Source: Cornus controversa
Lineage: Eukaryota; Streptophyta; Magnoliopsida; Cornales; Cornaceae
NCBI GenBank assembly: GCA_026545225.1
Contig: CM048851.1
Coordinates: forward strand, 36,156,456-36,220,455
Length of the DNA stretch: 64,000 bases
Reading direction: 5' to 3'
Shown here: positions 23,896 to 35,910 of the stretch, piece after piece
Numbering within the stretch: position 1 is the first letter of the stretch
Layout of the letters: the number at the start of each line of letters is the position of its first letter
Notes under the pieces: model-generated
What the model was told of the DNA's origin: nothing
The model's database searches: none
The model's input: the letters and a program-made list of their open reading frames with translations, nothing else
Program-made: the position numbers and the translations under genes

Positions 23896-25345
23896 CTTTT
23901 CATGTGAGTTACGTGGTGCGGAAGCAGTTGCGAAAGTAATTAAAAAACCTAGAGGAGGGTGATTAGGTTTACTCATTTTTTGCTTAATTATTCAGATTAT
24001 CCAATTTTAAGTCAAATTAAAAATTAAAGCAATCACACAAAGCAAGTAAATAAATAAAGTGCAGTGAATAAAAGTAATACGGATGCACCAGATATATGTG
24101 AAAAACCCAGATCGGGAAAAAAAATCACGGGTGAGGGTTTGTAGCCTCGAAGAAACAAATCCACTATCGTCGAAGTAAAGTACAACAGACTCTGTCCCAA
24201 ATTCACCCACTCCACTCTGACAAGAATTCTGATGCGGAACACCTCAGGCTTACAATTATGACTACCTCGTCCTACTGCTGCAGATTCTCAGCTAACATCA
24301 AAATCCTCTCAGAAGGGTAACTGGAAGAACACGAACACTCAGCAAATATTTTGTCCCCTTCGTAGCTCGGTCCTTTTCTCCTTCCTCGCCAACGAATAGT
24401 TGTAGAAGAAACTAATCCAGTAACTTGATCACGAAGAAATTTTCAATGCAGTCTTCGAACAGTTATTCAAGCAAATAGAGAACACCCTAAATCACTCAGT
24501 GAATATGTGTCTCTAAAAAATATAAACAAAGAATTATGAGGGAAAAATCTTTTGCTAGAAAAATATCTCAATATTTTCTCTCTCTAAAATATGATTTTCT
24601 GTTCTGTAGAAAGTATTGTTAAAGGCACACTGAGATAGAAATCATATGATGTTTTTATAGAGATTAAAAACTCTAATTTTTCTTGAAAAACAAGTTAAAA
24701 TCCAATAGGAAACAAGTCCCCACGATTTTAGAAAGTTCTGAGTCAATTCCGGGTCAAAACAAGACAAAACTGGTCAGAATTTACAAACTAGATAAGTTGG
24801 ACTCGGTAGGGCTTCACTTGGACCGGTCCATGCCCTGTAATAATCTCTATGTGATATCGAGACCCTGTGGACCAGTCCAAGTGAAGGCTGGACCGGTCCA
24901 CAGGGTCTCGATATCACATAGAGATTACTACAGGGCATGGACCGGTCCAAGTGAAGGCTGGACCAGTCCAACCTTGAAAATTTTACTATTTTGCTTAAAA
25001 GCCCTTATTTTCAAGGTTGGAACCTCCTGGTTTGAAATATATGTATTCTTATCACTTTACCTGGAATATGTGACTCCCATATGTGATGAATGATGTCCAC
25101 ATGCATACAGGACCATCTCGAAATGTCAAACGATTGAATCCTTGTGTAGATCCTTGATGGCTTTTTTCAAAGATTCAAGCTTCATTCTTTGATGAACCCT
25201 TGCATATATGATTAGTGTAGAAATTCATGCTCAGTACTCTAAGACTTCAATTACATGATCAATGACAAGAATATTACACATAATACAACTCGATCATATT
25301 TGGTTTTGACACGAAAGATTGTCAATTACAAAAAATATGTCACAT
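23896..25345. mobile_element. Unclassified 1.45-kb insertion in duplicon B
   Basis: Units A and C run straight through this point (CCTTGCCTTCCAA...), so this stretch was inserted in B. It contains CCTAGAGGAGGGTGATTAGG and AAAAACCCAGATCGGGAAAA phrases of a kind seen in plant LTR retrotransposons (recollection). No coding domain is found, and no clean terminal repeats or target duplication could be set. It holds the long hairpin at 24812-24956. Confidence 0.5.
24812..24956. repeat. Long near-perfect inverted repeat (68-base arms, 9-base loop)
   Basis: Left arm 24812-24879 and right arm 24889-24956 are reverse complements with only a few mismatches. GGACCGGTCC, itself a palindrome, occurs three times and GGACCAGTCC once. 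The middle of each arm has TATGTGATATCGAGACCCTG or its complement. Confidence 0.9.
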
Positions 25346-25830
25346 TCCAAACATTCCAACATAAAATGGCACCACACTACAACAATAATCTCTATGTGAA
25401 CTCTTGGACGATCGATCGAGCAAGAAGGTCCGTATCTGGCTCCATTTACGAAATTGGATAGTAAAGGAATCAATTATGAGTGGAGAAGCTTTCCACACCC
25501 TTTGTGAGAAAGGACTAGTAAAAATACAATGAGTCACAGTTTCTTCCTCTTCCTCACAAATGGGACAAATCAAGCCTTCGAAAAGACGCCTGAAAAAGAG
25601 GTTGGATCGGACGAAAATTCAATCATGGCAACACTGTCAAAGAAAAAACAAAATTTTTCGAAGAGCTCTGATCCGCCAAATTTCCTTCCATAGATCATAC
25701 GCTATTGAACATGATTCGGCGAAAGGTTTAAAGCGATGCCAATTTCTATGCAATGGAAACGTACTATATCTAGCATTAGGTATTACACTATTACGTACTT
25801 AATTCCAAATAATTGTTACAACTTCTGGAG
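25346..25830 (-). pseudogene. LINE zf-RVT fragment, copy B (second part)
   Basis: The minus strand from 25573 reads MICPICEEEEETVTHCIFTS followed by PFSQRVWKASP. The CxxC...HC spacing is the zf-RVT zinc-binding pattern after a LINE reverse transcriptase. The upstream NGLWKEIW-type sequence lies at about 25640-25700. This is the best-preserved zinc-finger part among the three units. Confidence 0.75.
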
Positions 25831-25969
25831 TGATCACCAAATATAGTTTTTTTTTTTGAGTGAACACTTCTATAAAGTTAATAAAAAAAATGGCTAAAAT
25901 TTCAGAAAATACTGTCAAAAGTAATAATTACCACTTATTAGTGATTAACTGAACTAACTTTGCCGTTAT

Positions 25970-26124
25970 TACTTGGCGCGCAAAACCCATTTAAAAGTCC
26001 TCTTATACATTGAGAAAGGTCATACATTTGTTCTGCAAATCTTGTTTCAGAGAGAGAGAGAGAGAAAGAGAGAGAGATTCTTAAAGAAATTCATTAGAAA
26101 AGTGAGAATTGTGAATGCTGAAGA
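25970..26124 (+). promoter_or_regulatory. Candidate promoter and 5' leader of NASP-like gene B
   Basis: Homologous to the promoter of copy A: TTTAAAAG lies at about 25990 and a GA-rich leader at about 26048-26080. The E2F-like TTTCGCGC of copy A is changed here (GCGCAAAA), which may alter expression; inference only. Confidence 0.4.
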
Positions 26125-26607
26125 ATGGCATCATCATCATCATCACCATCAACGGAAGCAATCGGAACTGAAGCAGAGAGCTCGCTGATTAACGTGGGCA
26201 ATCCGCATTCGAATGAAGCAACTCGGACAGACGACGGTGATGGTTCTTGTCAAATGAAAGAGGATGTTGCTGCTTTGATGAAAAGTGGAAGGAAGTTCTT
26301 TCAAAATGGCGAATTTGACGAGGCCGTCATAGAATTTGACACTGTTGCAATTATCTTGTGGGTCTTTCTTAATTTGATCTTCGATTCTTCTATTCCGTTG
26401 TGTTTCATTGATTCTTTTCCATGTTGTCCATTATTTGCTGATCTTTATTTTTTACCCAAAACATATATACTGTTAGATTTGATTATTTAATAAATATAAT
26501 TCAAGATCCGGTTCTTGAACCAGACACATTCAAACACTTAGATTCGGTGCTCTGTTTTGTTATGCTATAAATGTTTCTTTGCTTCTTTAACTTTTGAAGT
26601 TTTGTTC

Positions 26608-26649
<42 letters not shown>

Positions 26650-28734
26650 GCTTTTGTGGTTTAATTACGCTTCAACCATTTAATTATATATTCTGCTTCA
26701 AATTTAAATCCATTTTCTATAAGTTTATGGTGTTCTTAATTTAAGGTTCTTGACTCAAATGCAACAGCTGCCTAAATATACTAAACTGTGGTGAGAACCA
26801 TCTCATATTTAATTCATTGTCCTTTAAATTTTTTAACTCCGATTAGATCATTTTAGGTTCTATGACAGAATTTTCCTCTTTTTTTTTTCATGGAACTGGA
26901 ATAATAAGTGCCGGTATATATATATATCTATATCTACACACATACATTGCATGATATGAGTGTATGTATGCACGTATATATTTATGCATGTACTCTGGAT
27001 GTATACTTCAATCTGATTCTTTTGTGTCCACGCACAAGCTTATCGGCAGTGCAACAATTCCTACTCAAATTTTCTCTATTGTTCAGGGTTGAAAACCATG
27101 CTAAATCTGCTGCTGAATATGTCCAAGCAAAAATTAGACACGGTCTTGCCCTGCTAGCTTCCATGCGTATAGTAGACGATCTATGGACTGAAGCTGTGCC
27201 AATGGAGGCAGATTACCTACTGCATAGTCTGCATTCAATTGGTGATGGATCAATTATTGTTGCAAAACAAGCTGAGGCAGATTACCCACCGCATGATGGT
27301 TAGTGCCTGTTCTCTTGATGTTCATCCGCAAAATATATATATTTTTTCTGCAATCATCAGACCAGAAATTCTCCCACCCTTAAATGATGGATAGTGAAAA
27401 TTCATGGGAGTGACATATTTGAACCTTGTTCTTAAGCACTCTGAGTGTTTGAAGGAATCAGAATTAAACTGGGATCATGTTTTAAAAGTGATGTCAGTAA
27501 CCCAAGAGGAGTCACTCTTGGGACTTCTGCACTTTGAACCTTTGAAAGTTTTCCAAGAATTCTCCGTGAAAGCTGGTTATAAGTTATGAATATAATAATC
27601 TCTAGTTTTTTACTGAGAATGAATGTGTGTATATATACCAAGTATGTATGTGTGTATATATATATATATATTCTATGGTCCATCTAATGCATATTGAACA
27701 ACTGTGCCCAAACTTCAGTACTATCCATATTCCTACTAGCTAGAAACAATGATTATAACTTACTTGTCTATATGAATGAGCATATCTTGATCATGAACTT
27801 TCTAATTGTCGTTTGGTTTTTGTTTTTCATGATAAATAAAAGGTATTAAGAATAAAGCAAGTGCAGAAGAGCTGAAATTTGGTGAAAAGCTGAAATGTGC
27901 AGAGTCAGTTCTACGCCAAGCATGGAGAATGGTAGAAGGGCAGCCAGCAGACACAATGCAGCAGGTGGACATCTTATCTGCCCTTGGGGAGGTGGCACTA
28001 AAAAAAGGTTTTCTGTCCGTCCTATACTTTTTAATTTTAAAATTTTCTTGAAAGACAAATCTATTGACATTTTTGTCACTGAACGCTACTACTCAATGTA
28101 TGCTTCATATTTTTTGCAGGGAATTGGCAATCTGCTTACGAGCGCTATCTGGATGCACGATCCATGCTGCAGCGTTTGGTTGAAGAAGACAATCCACGCA
28201 TAGCTCATCTGTATCCTTTTTTTGGTACCTAATTCATTTATTGACAGCTACTTGTGTGGGTTGCTTACTTGCTTCTATATATTATACTAATTCCTAGGCA
28301 TGTAGCAGTCTCCCCTGCTTTCTGACTGATCACATCCTTCACTTAAAAGTTCCCAGAAATTTCAAAATGTGTTTGTGCATGGCAAATAACGACAGAATTA
28401 AAGAAGCCAGTGCATATTGCAAGATGGCTATATCAGGATGCAGGGACCGGATTCAGAGGCTCACAAATGAATTAAAGAGTTCATCAGGACTTGCGAATGT
28501 GAGTCAGGAGCCTTCTAGTTTGCCTGATGAGGTTGCTAAGCTTGAAGTGCTCTTGAAAGAATTTGTAAAGAAGGCAAGCACCCATTCAAGCTTTTTTTGT
28601 ATGAAATTAGGTTTCATCTGCAATGTGCCTTAGTGAAATCTTACTCACTTCTCATATTGCAGGTTCCAATTCTGCGGTTGAAATCATCCAAGCATTCAAC
28701 CCCAGGTAGCTCTTCCAACAGCTCACATAAATGA
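26125..28734 (+). CDS. Short NASP-like (SHNi-TPR) histone chaperone, copy B, intact
   Basis: Six exons join in frame: 26125-26357, 27087-27298, 27843-28007, 28120-28210, 28357-28573 and 28663-28734 (990 nt, 329 aa). Splice phases are identical to copy A, with intron 5 again best read as GC-AG (AAG then GCAAGC). TPR1 is at about 46-80 (MKSGRKFFQNGEFDEAVIEF), TPR2 starts near 86 and is interrupted by a loop with one full PMEADYL unit and one shortened unit, TPR3 is at about 176-231, and TPR4 is at about 235-271. Exon 5 keeps the segment NELKSSSGLANVSQEPSSLP, which copy A has lost. The role expected from the family is nuclear binding of H3/H4; the loop is much less acidic than in classical NASP. 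No disabling lesion is seen. Confidence 0.8.
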
Positions 28735-29455
28735 GAGAGACATTGACCGGGAGGCGAAGGGAGACAAGAGAGTTTTTTACAGACCTATCCAGCAATGAAA
28801 GTACTCCAATAACTTTCAGCAGAGGAGAAGGGTAAGGAGAGCACATCCATCTTGTAGAGTACTTCCTGACAACTTTTCCAATAAATACAAGTGGTGGAAA
28901 TTCAGAAGCATTTGGTGATTGTCACAAAGATAAATACTGTATTTCTGCTTATTAATTCTTTCAAACTGCATATTCTGCTCTTAGATCTTAGATTATAGTC
29001 TTACAATACATATGTCCTGATTTCTCTTCCCTCATAAAATCATTGCCTAATTTTGGTTTACCCCAGTGTGCTTGATCTTCCACTGAATTGGTTCTCCAAT
29101 ATTGATTTCTGCTTGATCTTCCACTGACTTGGTTCTCCAATATTGTTTACAGAAATCTACACATGTCAATGTTGGTAACATTAAAAATTCCACTCTTGCA
29201 AAATGATTCATTATATTGCACTATCATGAAATCAGTCTTCTGACTCTGCCTAGATGAGATGAGTCATCGAAAGCTTTCAATCTAAAAAATAGCCGTGAGC
29301 AGGCTAGAAACGCTCATCTGCATGGTAGAGGTGGTGTTGAAATGGGGTTTCTAAGTTCTGACATGAATACGAAGGAGGAAGTGTTGATTAGTTGAACTTG
29401 AATCTGAAATGGGGTTTCTAAGTTTTGACATGAATACGAAGGAGGAAGTGTTGAT
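28735..29455. other. 3' flank of NASP-like gene B
   Basis: Collinear with 8701-9490 and 56642-57390 but with small deletions (for example in the part matching 8780-8810). No additional gene is seen. Confidence 0.6.
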
Positions 29456-30059
29456 TTATCATAACTAAGATGGCCACATCAATCCATCCAATGAATGCCA
29501 ACACCTTGGTTTAAGACTTTGGGCTGTCTGTTTCATTGGTTTTTAAAGACTTGTTCTTTTATCCGAGGGCACGACATATTGTCTTCCTTCCTTGGAAGAC
29601 GTTGGTTGGTGTTGTAGAATGATCAGCGTATCGGACCAATCTTCGGTCCTTTCAATCAACGCCTTCCTCTCTTTAACAATGGACTTTTGCCAAAACCATG
29701 CTTGGGGTATGGAACTAGCTCTTTATACAGATTAAAACACTCACACCTGTAACGGGACAATCTCGAGCTGATCAAGCATGGCAATGCACAGAAGACGTTT
29801 GTTAAAAAGCATGATATAGCGATTTTTACCTTCTTTTTCCTTTGTGTATGGAGGTGGCCTTTGGTGTTTCGACATGATGGGATTGACCCCAAATTGAGAC
29901 TCGCCACAACAATCATATCATGTATATATATAGTTCGAGAAGCCAATTATCTCAGAATTAGCAGAGAAAGGAGTCAATTTCAATGGAAATTGAACTGGGG
30001 TTACAAAAGTAGGAGAGAGGGAGTTACAGAGGCAATGTAATATCATAGCGGCGGTGTCA

Positions 30060-30150
30060 ATAAACCCTAGGAAGATGGACACTTTCGGCTATAAAACGAG
30101 CAATTAGCAAAGTTGCCTTCATTTCACAGTTCTTTATCTCAGGTAAGTTT
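30060..30150 (+). promoter_or_regulatory. Telo-box/TATA promoter and first-exon donor of the snoRNA transcript
   Basis: AAACCCTAGG (30062-30071) is a telo-box. CTATAAAAC (30089-30097) is a good TATA box about 25 bases downstream. A short leader ends in TCAG followed by GTAAGT at 30143, a consensus splice donor. Telo-boxes are characteristic of plant snoRNA and ribosomal-protein gene promoters. The snoRNA begins about 130 bases later and could be intronic or processed from the same precursor. Confidence 0.6.
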
Positions 30151-30275
30151 CACATCCAGATTTGTGATATGAAGATCTCTCTCTATGCTCACTTGGTTGG
30201 TACTTGTTTCTGAGTTCAAATTTTTCTTTTTCTTATAAACAATGAATCTATTTGTATTAGACTAATGGGGGGTCA

Positions 30276-30355
30276 GTGATGATTAAAAATGATGACGAGT
30301 CCGATCTATGCATCCATTCCATTCACCCTGATGACAAATCGAGGCATTTGTCTGA
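30276..30355 (+). ncRNA. Predicted box C/D snoRNA, copy 1
   Basis: Box C GTGATGA (30276-30282), degenerate D' CCGA (30301-30304), C' CTGATGA (30328-30334) and box D CTGA (30352-30355). The guide before D, CGAGGCATTTG, and the guide before D', GATGACGAG, are complementary to neighbouring parts of one conserved 25S rRNA stretch (CAAATGCCTCGTCATC, recalled). The D guide would place 2'-O-methylation on the last A of the CAAA. The terminal stem is poor here compared with copy 2, but the promoter lies just upstream. Confidence 0.7.
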
Positions 30356-30820
30356 GAGAAAAGCCCTTTTTCGAATATAATGGTTTGTTTAACTTTTTTT
30401 TTTCATTCCTTTATGTTTCTGGTTTCGGTTGATATATACATACATGTGTGTATATATCCATAAACACATGCATGTATTTCTATAGGCACACATTTTATCT
30501 GTTTTGCTATGGATGTGATGCTGATATTCTTTTGTGCTTGATGTTTTTATTATTATTGTAATTTATTCACTTACGTTTGATGTGATAGTGGAAAAACTTT
30601 TGTACAAGAAAATGATTTCTAAATTGAACCAAATTATACTGAGTTGTTTTCATTACTATCTATATCTAGATTAGCAACTTGTGTTTTCTTCAAACTGAGA
30701 GCTACAATGATGCTCGCTTTTCATGTTCTTGTATGTGAGCACTAATATTAACATGCCAGCATTTGTGAACTTGTTAGGTGTATGGTGATTTGAATGATTG
30801 GATACTCATTTCATTGAGTG

Positions 30821-30856
<36 letters not shown>

Positions 30857-31575
30857 TTGAAATATGTTTGTTAATGCATTACCTATGAATATTAGTTTCA
30901 TGCCTATGACAATTAATTTGAAATATCTACTTGAGGCTTTGAAATGAGTTTAACTAGGGTTGAGCTTCTTTTAGGGGTTTATCTATGTTTGCTTTGCACT
31001 CTAATTGATTTTATATATTTTGTTTCTGCCTTCTCTTTCGAGTTCTCAGCCAACTATATGATTATCTAATCTATAAAGACTATGTTAGATACTAAATTAG
31101 TGTTGGGAGGTAATTGCTTTTGGTAGATTGGTATATGTTAATCACTAGTGAATGAAGTTCTTTTTTTTAGGAAAAAAAATTATAAACCATTTCCTCTTTT
31201 TCGAAGTATTATGCAAGAAGCCATGATGTAATTTAACTTGCGATACAGAATATATACCTGAGTGAGATTGAAATTTGATGTTTGTATTATTTTTTTGGTA
31301 AATTTAATGTCCAACTAGAAAGCTACAACTAAACAATTACTTACTGTAAGTAGGTTCTCTGTATTGAAGAACCTAGCAAAAGAGATCTTGTGGGCAATCG
31401 TGTTATTATGATTTATCATAACTAAGATGGCCACCTCAATCCATCCAATGGATGCCAACACCTCGGTTTAAGACTTTGGGCTGTCTGTTTCATTGGTTTT
31501 TAAAGACTTGTTCTTTTCTCTGAGGGCATGACATATTGTCTTCCTTGGAAAATGTTTCCTCGGTTGTTTAAATGG

Positions 31576-31674
31576 GGGTTTCTCAGTGATGATTAAAAAT
31601 GATGACGAGTCTGATCTATATATCCATTCCATTCACCCTGACGACAAATCGAGGCATTTGCCTGGGAGAAACCC
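31576..31674 (+). ncRNA. Predicted box C/D snoRNA, copy 2
   Basis: A 9-bp perfect terminal stem (GGGTTTCTC 31576-31584 with GAGAAACCC 31666-31674) encloses box C GTGATGA (31586-31592), a canonical D' CTGA (31611-31614), C' CTGACGA (31638-31644) and a mutated box D CTGG (31662-31665). The guide sequences equal those of copy 1. The box D change and the lack of an adjacent promoter suggest reduced function, though a host transcript could carry it. Confidence 0.65.
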
Positions 31675-32719
31675 TTTTCCGAATATAATGCTTTATTTAA
31701 CCTTTTTTTTCTTCTTTCCATTATGTTCTGGTTTCGATTGCTAAATACATGTATGTATATATACAAACACACATATGCATGATCTGTTTTGCTATGGATA
31801 TAATGTTGATTTTCTTAATTTTGTGCTTGATGTTTTATTTTTTTGATAATTTATTCACATAAGTTTGATATAAACATTTTCTAAAGTGAAGGACGTTTGA
31901 TGAATTCAGGTGGACCCAATCAGTGGGCTGACTGATGCATCAATCAGTCGGTCTGCTGTTTGGCTCACTTTGCGCAGAACGTTTCTTTTGTATAATGACA
32001 TAATGTGGTTGAGAAAAACGGTCCACAAATAATATGCCAAATAGATTATTATTTTTGGTGCTTTTAGAATTATATTTGAGCTGTTTTGTTTACTATTTAT
32101 ATATGGGTTAGCAACTCTTATGTTTTCTTGAGAGCAATGTCTTGTATATGAGCATTGGTATTAACATGCTAACAATTCTAGCATTTGTGAAGTTGTTAGT
32201 TGCACGGTGATGTGAGTGTTTGGATACATACTCATTTCTTCATTTGAGTGAGTATTCCCTCAACTGCTTTTTTTCTTATAAATGATTTGGGATATGCGTG
32301 TTATCTATGAATGTAAGTTTCATGCCTATGCCAATTAATTTGAAATATCAACTTGAGGGTTTGAAAAGAAAAGTTCAACAAGGGTTGAGCTTCTTATAGG
32401 GGGTTTATCTATGTTTGCTTTGCACTTTAATTGAGCTATAGGCTTTGTTTCCACTTCTCTTTCAAGTTTCATGCCTATGCCAATTAATTTGAAATATCAA
32501 CTTGAGGGTTTGAAAAGAAAAGTTCAGCTTTGAACTTTAATTGAGCTATATGCTTTGTTTCCACTTCTCTTTCAAGTTCTTAGCCACGTATATGATTATA
32601 GAATCTATAAAGACTATGTTCGATGCTAAATTAGTGTTGGGAGATTATTGCTTCTGGTAGATAGGTATATGTTAATCACTAGGGAATTAAGTTTTTTTTT
32701 GGAGGGGATATTGGGGATT

Positions 32720-33092
32720 ATAAACCTATTAGCCTAATAAATCGGCTGACCTAGCCGATCTAAATTAACGTGTGTTGTGGGCGTGCCAGAGTCGTTTGAT
32801 TGGCTCAAAGAGAAGTGTACTGGTCGAACACAGAATCTATTTGAAATAATATGTAGGATCAGGCGAGTGACTAGTGAGAGGTAATACCAAACTCACTATT
32901 AGGTTTTTTTTTGTCTCAACAAAGAGGACTTTTGTGCAAAAGAATTGCGAGACTGAATCGTAAGGAGGGAGGTAGAAGGAGGGTGATGTAGATAGACAGA
33001 CTGATTAGAGGAGAGATTGCAGTTGCTATCTTGGATTCTGCCCTGGTAGCACCAACTTCATCCTCCCTTCTGATATGGCCTAATAAAATTTA
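32720..33092. other. Intergenic DNA, start of a 2.9-kb insertion
   Basis: Similarity to 31180-31400 breaks at about 32720 and resumes at 35627, so 32720-35626 was inserted in this copy. The first part holds a short inverted motif (AATCGGCTGACCTAGCCGAT, about 32740-32760). No coding domain is found. Confidence 0.4.
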
Positions 33093-34061
33093 GGGAAAAT
33101 TACACTTACCTCCCTTCTAAATGACTTTATAACACTTATCTCCTCTGTGTTTTGACATATAACACTTACCCCCCTCTAGTTTACACATTGGTAACAATTA
33201 CCTCCTTCTGTTAATCAAACTAATGGTTATTGCTGATGTTATTAAAATTTAATCTTAAAAGGACAATTATACTCTTAAAAATGTTGCGACTGAAGTTGAC
33301 AGGTCTCGGCTTCAATGGCAGCTCCGACATTGGGATAGTAGTGGCTAGTGGTTTGGCCGGAGCTGGGTCTTGTCGGTAGTGGTTTCAATGGTGAGTGTTG
33401 ATGGCGTAGGTGGTAAAACATGGTGAAGACAGAGGTGGGTGGTGGCTCGGCTGGAGGTGATGTTGCTACGGTTAAAGGTTCGAAGTGAGTCTGCTCACAG
33501 TGGTGGCTCATGGTGGGGGAAGTGGGTCTACACAATTGTTTGGGTGTTGCTTGAATAATGGTGGTGGAGTTGGTGGTTTGGTGGGTCTGACCGGCATTAG
33601 GTCTGTTTGGCCGAGGTGATGACGGTAGTGGAGATTATGGGTTTTCTAAGTGCAGTAGTGGAGGTGGTGGGTCTCGACTTCAATGGCAGCTTCGGCATTG
33701 GGATGGTAGTGGCTAGTAGTTTGGTTAGAGCTAGGTCTTCTCGGCAGTGGTTTCAATGGTGAGTGTGCACAGGTGGTGAAGCTTGGTAGAGACGGAGGTG
33801 GGTAGTGGCTAGGTTGGAGATGATGTTGCTACGGTTGAAGGTCTGAAGTGGGTCTGCTCAAAGTGGTAGCTCATGGTGGGGTATAATTATCCTTTTAAGA
33901 TTAAATTTTAATGACATCAGCAATAACTATTAATTTAATTGAGAGAATGTGGTATTTGTTATCAATGTGCAAACTAGAGGGGAGTAAGTGTTATATGTCA
34001 AAATACAGGGAAAGTAAGTGTTATAAAGCCAATCTAAAAGGGAGGTAAATGTAATTTGTCC
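33093..34061. mobile_element. Mutator-like MITE with long TIRs and perfect 9-bp target duplication
   Basis: The left end GGGAAAATTACACTTACCTC and the inverted right end GGACAAATTACATTTACCTC extend as terminal inverted repeats of roughly 150 bases. TAAAATTTA flanks both sides (33084-33092, 34062-34070). The interior (about 33290-33890) is richer in G, with GGTGG repeats, and contains two direct copies of a block of about 230 bases starting CTTCAATGGCAGCT (33310 and about 33680). There is no transposase. The minus frame 33275-33535 is low-complexity. The interior could be captured DNA. Confidence 0.88.
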
Positions 34062-34070
34062 TAAAATTTA

Positions 34071-35626
34071 AACAACTGTCCAAAACTATTTTTTTTTTTA
34101 ATGATGGACAACTGTCCTGCCTTTGCCGTTTCACTGGCACTACCAACAACAGATGTGCAGCATCATACATACCAATGCTAATTTATTACACTTGATGAAA
34201 AATGAAACACATTCAACGACAAGTCTTAAAATCACACCACCAAAACAGGATTGATGGACACCTAAGTTCGTTCTAGTTAAGACAGAAGAAGAAACCAAAG
34301 GAAGAAGACTACAACACAACAATATTAATATTAGGGGGCTAAAGAAGATAAATTATGTACAAAAGCCAAGCTAATTTATCTTCATATCATATCACAAGAA
34401 TTTGAACTCAAGTGCTATGACTAAAACTAATGCCTCTTACATCTTTCAATCTTGATGATATCCACTAATTCAACCAAATAAAAAAAAAATCACAAAGACA
34501 AAATTTTCAATTGCAGTACTGGCAATCCAAGGTGAGCAAGTCACTGGATAGTCCCCATTAACAAACAAGGCAACCATCAAAATCCTCTCCATTTTGAACC
34601 ACATGCACATTCTTGATTCTTCTATTCTCAATATTTATAATGAACAAGGTATATATTGTATTTTTTGTTGGAGAGGTAGAGTCCAAGCAGTAATCCACTG
34701 AACAATTTTGTATTTGATAATCAATAAGTCAAATTTTGGTACCCCATTGTAGAGCAGCTTTTGTTCTGATTAGGACCAAAATCAACCTCACATTGTTCCA
34801 TCTTGATGTGCATTATGAAATTCGAAATAAAAATCATGAAGAGACAAATAACCTATTTATTCATTGCACACTAACTCTCCTAATTCATCAGCAAATAATG
34901 CCTGCAAATCGGGCAAAATTAGTGGACAAATAGAAAAATAAGATAAAATGAGACATGGTTGGAGCGAAATTAATAGGGTAATCAACAATGGATATTGCAA
35001 TTTGAAGACAACAATAGAGGCAAACATATTTAGATCCAAGCACTGAATTTCCAATATTTTGATTTTTATAATAATAAGTCAAATTCATGGGAGAAAATAG
35101 AGAAAGAAACAATCTAAATATAATATCTTACACTGACGGAGACATACAATATATCTACTGTATATATCTACACAGACTCCCAGAGAGTCAGAGACATGTA
35201 GTATTTAAAGAGGGAAAAAATGGGTTCTATATGTTTTCTGGAGAGAGAAAGAGCACATGCAAATACGAAAACTCGAGATTTCCAAATTCGGTACACGGAT
35301 GACTTCAACTTTGTGATTAGATTAGGGTTTGGGAATGGAGGCAATGGTGAGCAATGTGACGATGGCAATGGAGGAAGACGATGAGTTGTTCAAGAGAGAA
35401 GATAGTCATGATTAGTAGAGAAAAAAAATTAGTTTAACCCGTAAGAAGATAGATAATATCCATATATATTCCACAATATATGCACATTTTTGAATTAAGA
35501 CTCCTAATAAAATTGCCCTTCCTCAAAATAAGTTGCAGATCTTGAAAATAATTCACATGTAATTTATTTTCAATTAATTCCAATCACTACCACAGTGGTA
35601 GCCACATGGCACCAAAGTGCCAACAA
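34071..35626. other. Intergenic DNA, rest of the 2.9-kb insertion
   Basis: No domain recognised. A tiny plus frame at 35335-35415 (26 codons: MEAMVSNVTMAMEEDDELFK) has a start in good context but no other support. The stretch ends with a short palindrome, CACTACCACAGTGGTAG, near 35586-35602. Confidence 0.35.
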
Positions 35627-35910
35627 AACCATTTCCTCTTTTTTTGTAGTGTTATTATGCAAGAAGCCATGATGTAATGTAACTTAGGATACATAATAAA
35701 TTTGGTGTTTGTATATATATTTTTGTTGTAAATTTAAGGTCCAACTAGAAAGTTACAACTCAACTCATAAGTAGGTTCTCTTGTTGTTTAGCCAGACATA
35801 CAATGGGAGGAGTTGACTTAAAGCACCGAAGAACCTATGAGAGTATGAGGTGTTGAGCAAAAGAGATCTTGTGAGCAATCGTGTTATTATGATTTATTAT
35901 ATTTAAGATG
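35627..35910. repeat. Third partial copy of the snoRNA-segment 3' part
   Basis: Matches 31185-31430: AACCATTTCCTC, GCAAGAAGCCATGATGTAAT, CCAACTAGAAAG and GCAAAAGAGATCTTGTG in the same order. There is no snoRNA here. Confidence 0.75.

Larger units (their letters stand above)
23455..29455. repeat. Duplicon B (shortest NASP-like unit)
   Basis: Collinear with duplicons A and C from the LINE RNase H fragment through the NASP-like gene and about 700 bases of 3' flank. It lacks the leader, MITE and zf-RVT(+) parts. The unit is split by an extra insertion at about 23900-25345 and ends in a local 69-base direct duplication (29339-29395 and 29408-29455). Confidence 0.8.
29456..32710. repeat. Tandemly duplicated snoRNA-bearing segment
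   Basis: 29456-31400 and 31415-32710 share, in order, the phrase ACTAAGATGGCCAC, TTTAAGACTTTGGGCTGTCT, a predicted snoRNA and about 1 kb of downstream DNA. Copy 2 lacks about 650 bases (equivalent to 29600-30260) that hold the promoter of copy 1. It also has a local repeat of CAATTAATTTGAAATATCAA (32332, 32480). A third, partial copy of the downstream part is at 35627-35900. A minus-strand frame at 29656-29946 is unrecognised. Confidence 0.75.

Noticed and set aside
27846..28079. Minus-strand frame overlapping NASP-like exon 3 (repeated at 55753-55986)
   Set aside because: Shadow of the conserved plus-strand exon; it has no independent support.
29656..29946. 96-codon minus-strand frame upstream of the snoRNA promoter
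   Set aside because: Not recognisable and absent from the second copy of the segment; it is not called as a gene.
33275..33535. 86-codon minus-strand frame rich in Pro, Thr and His
   Set aside because: Low-complexity reading of GGTGG repeats inside a MITE.
34140..35368. Overlapping small frames on both strands
   Set aside because: No domain, no codon pattern and no splice structure could be built.
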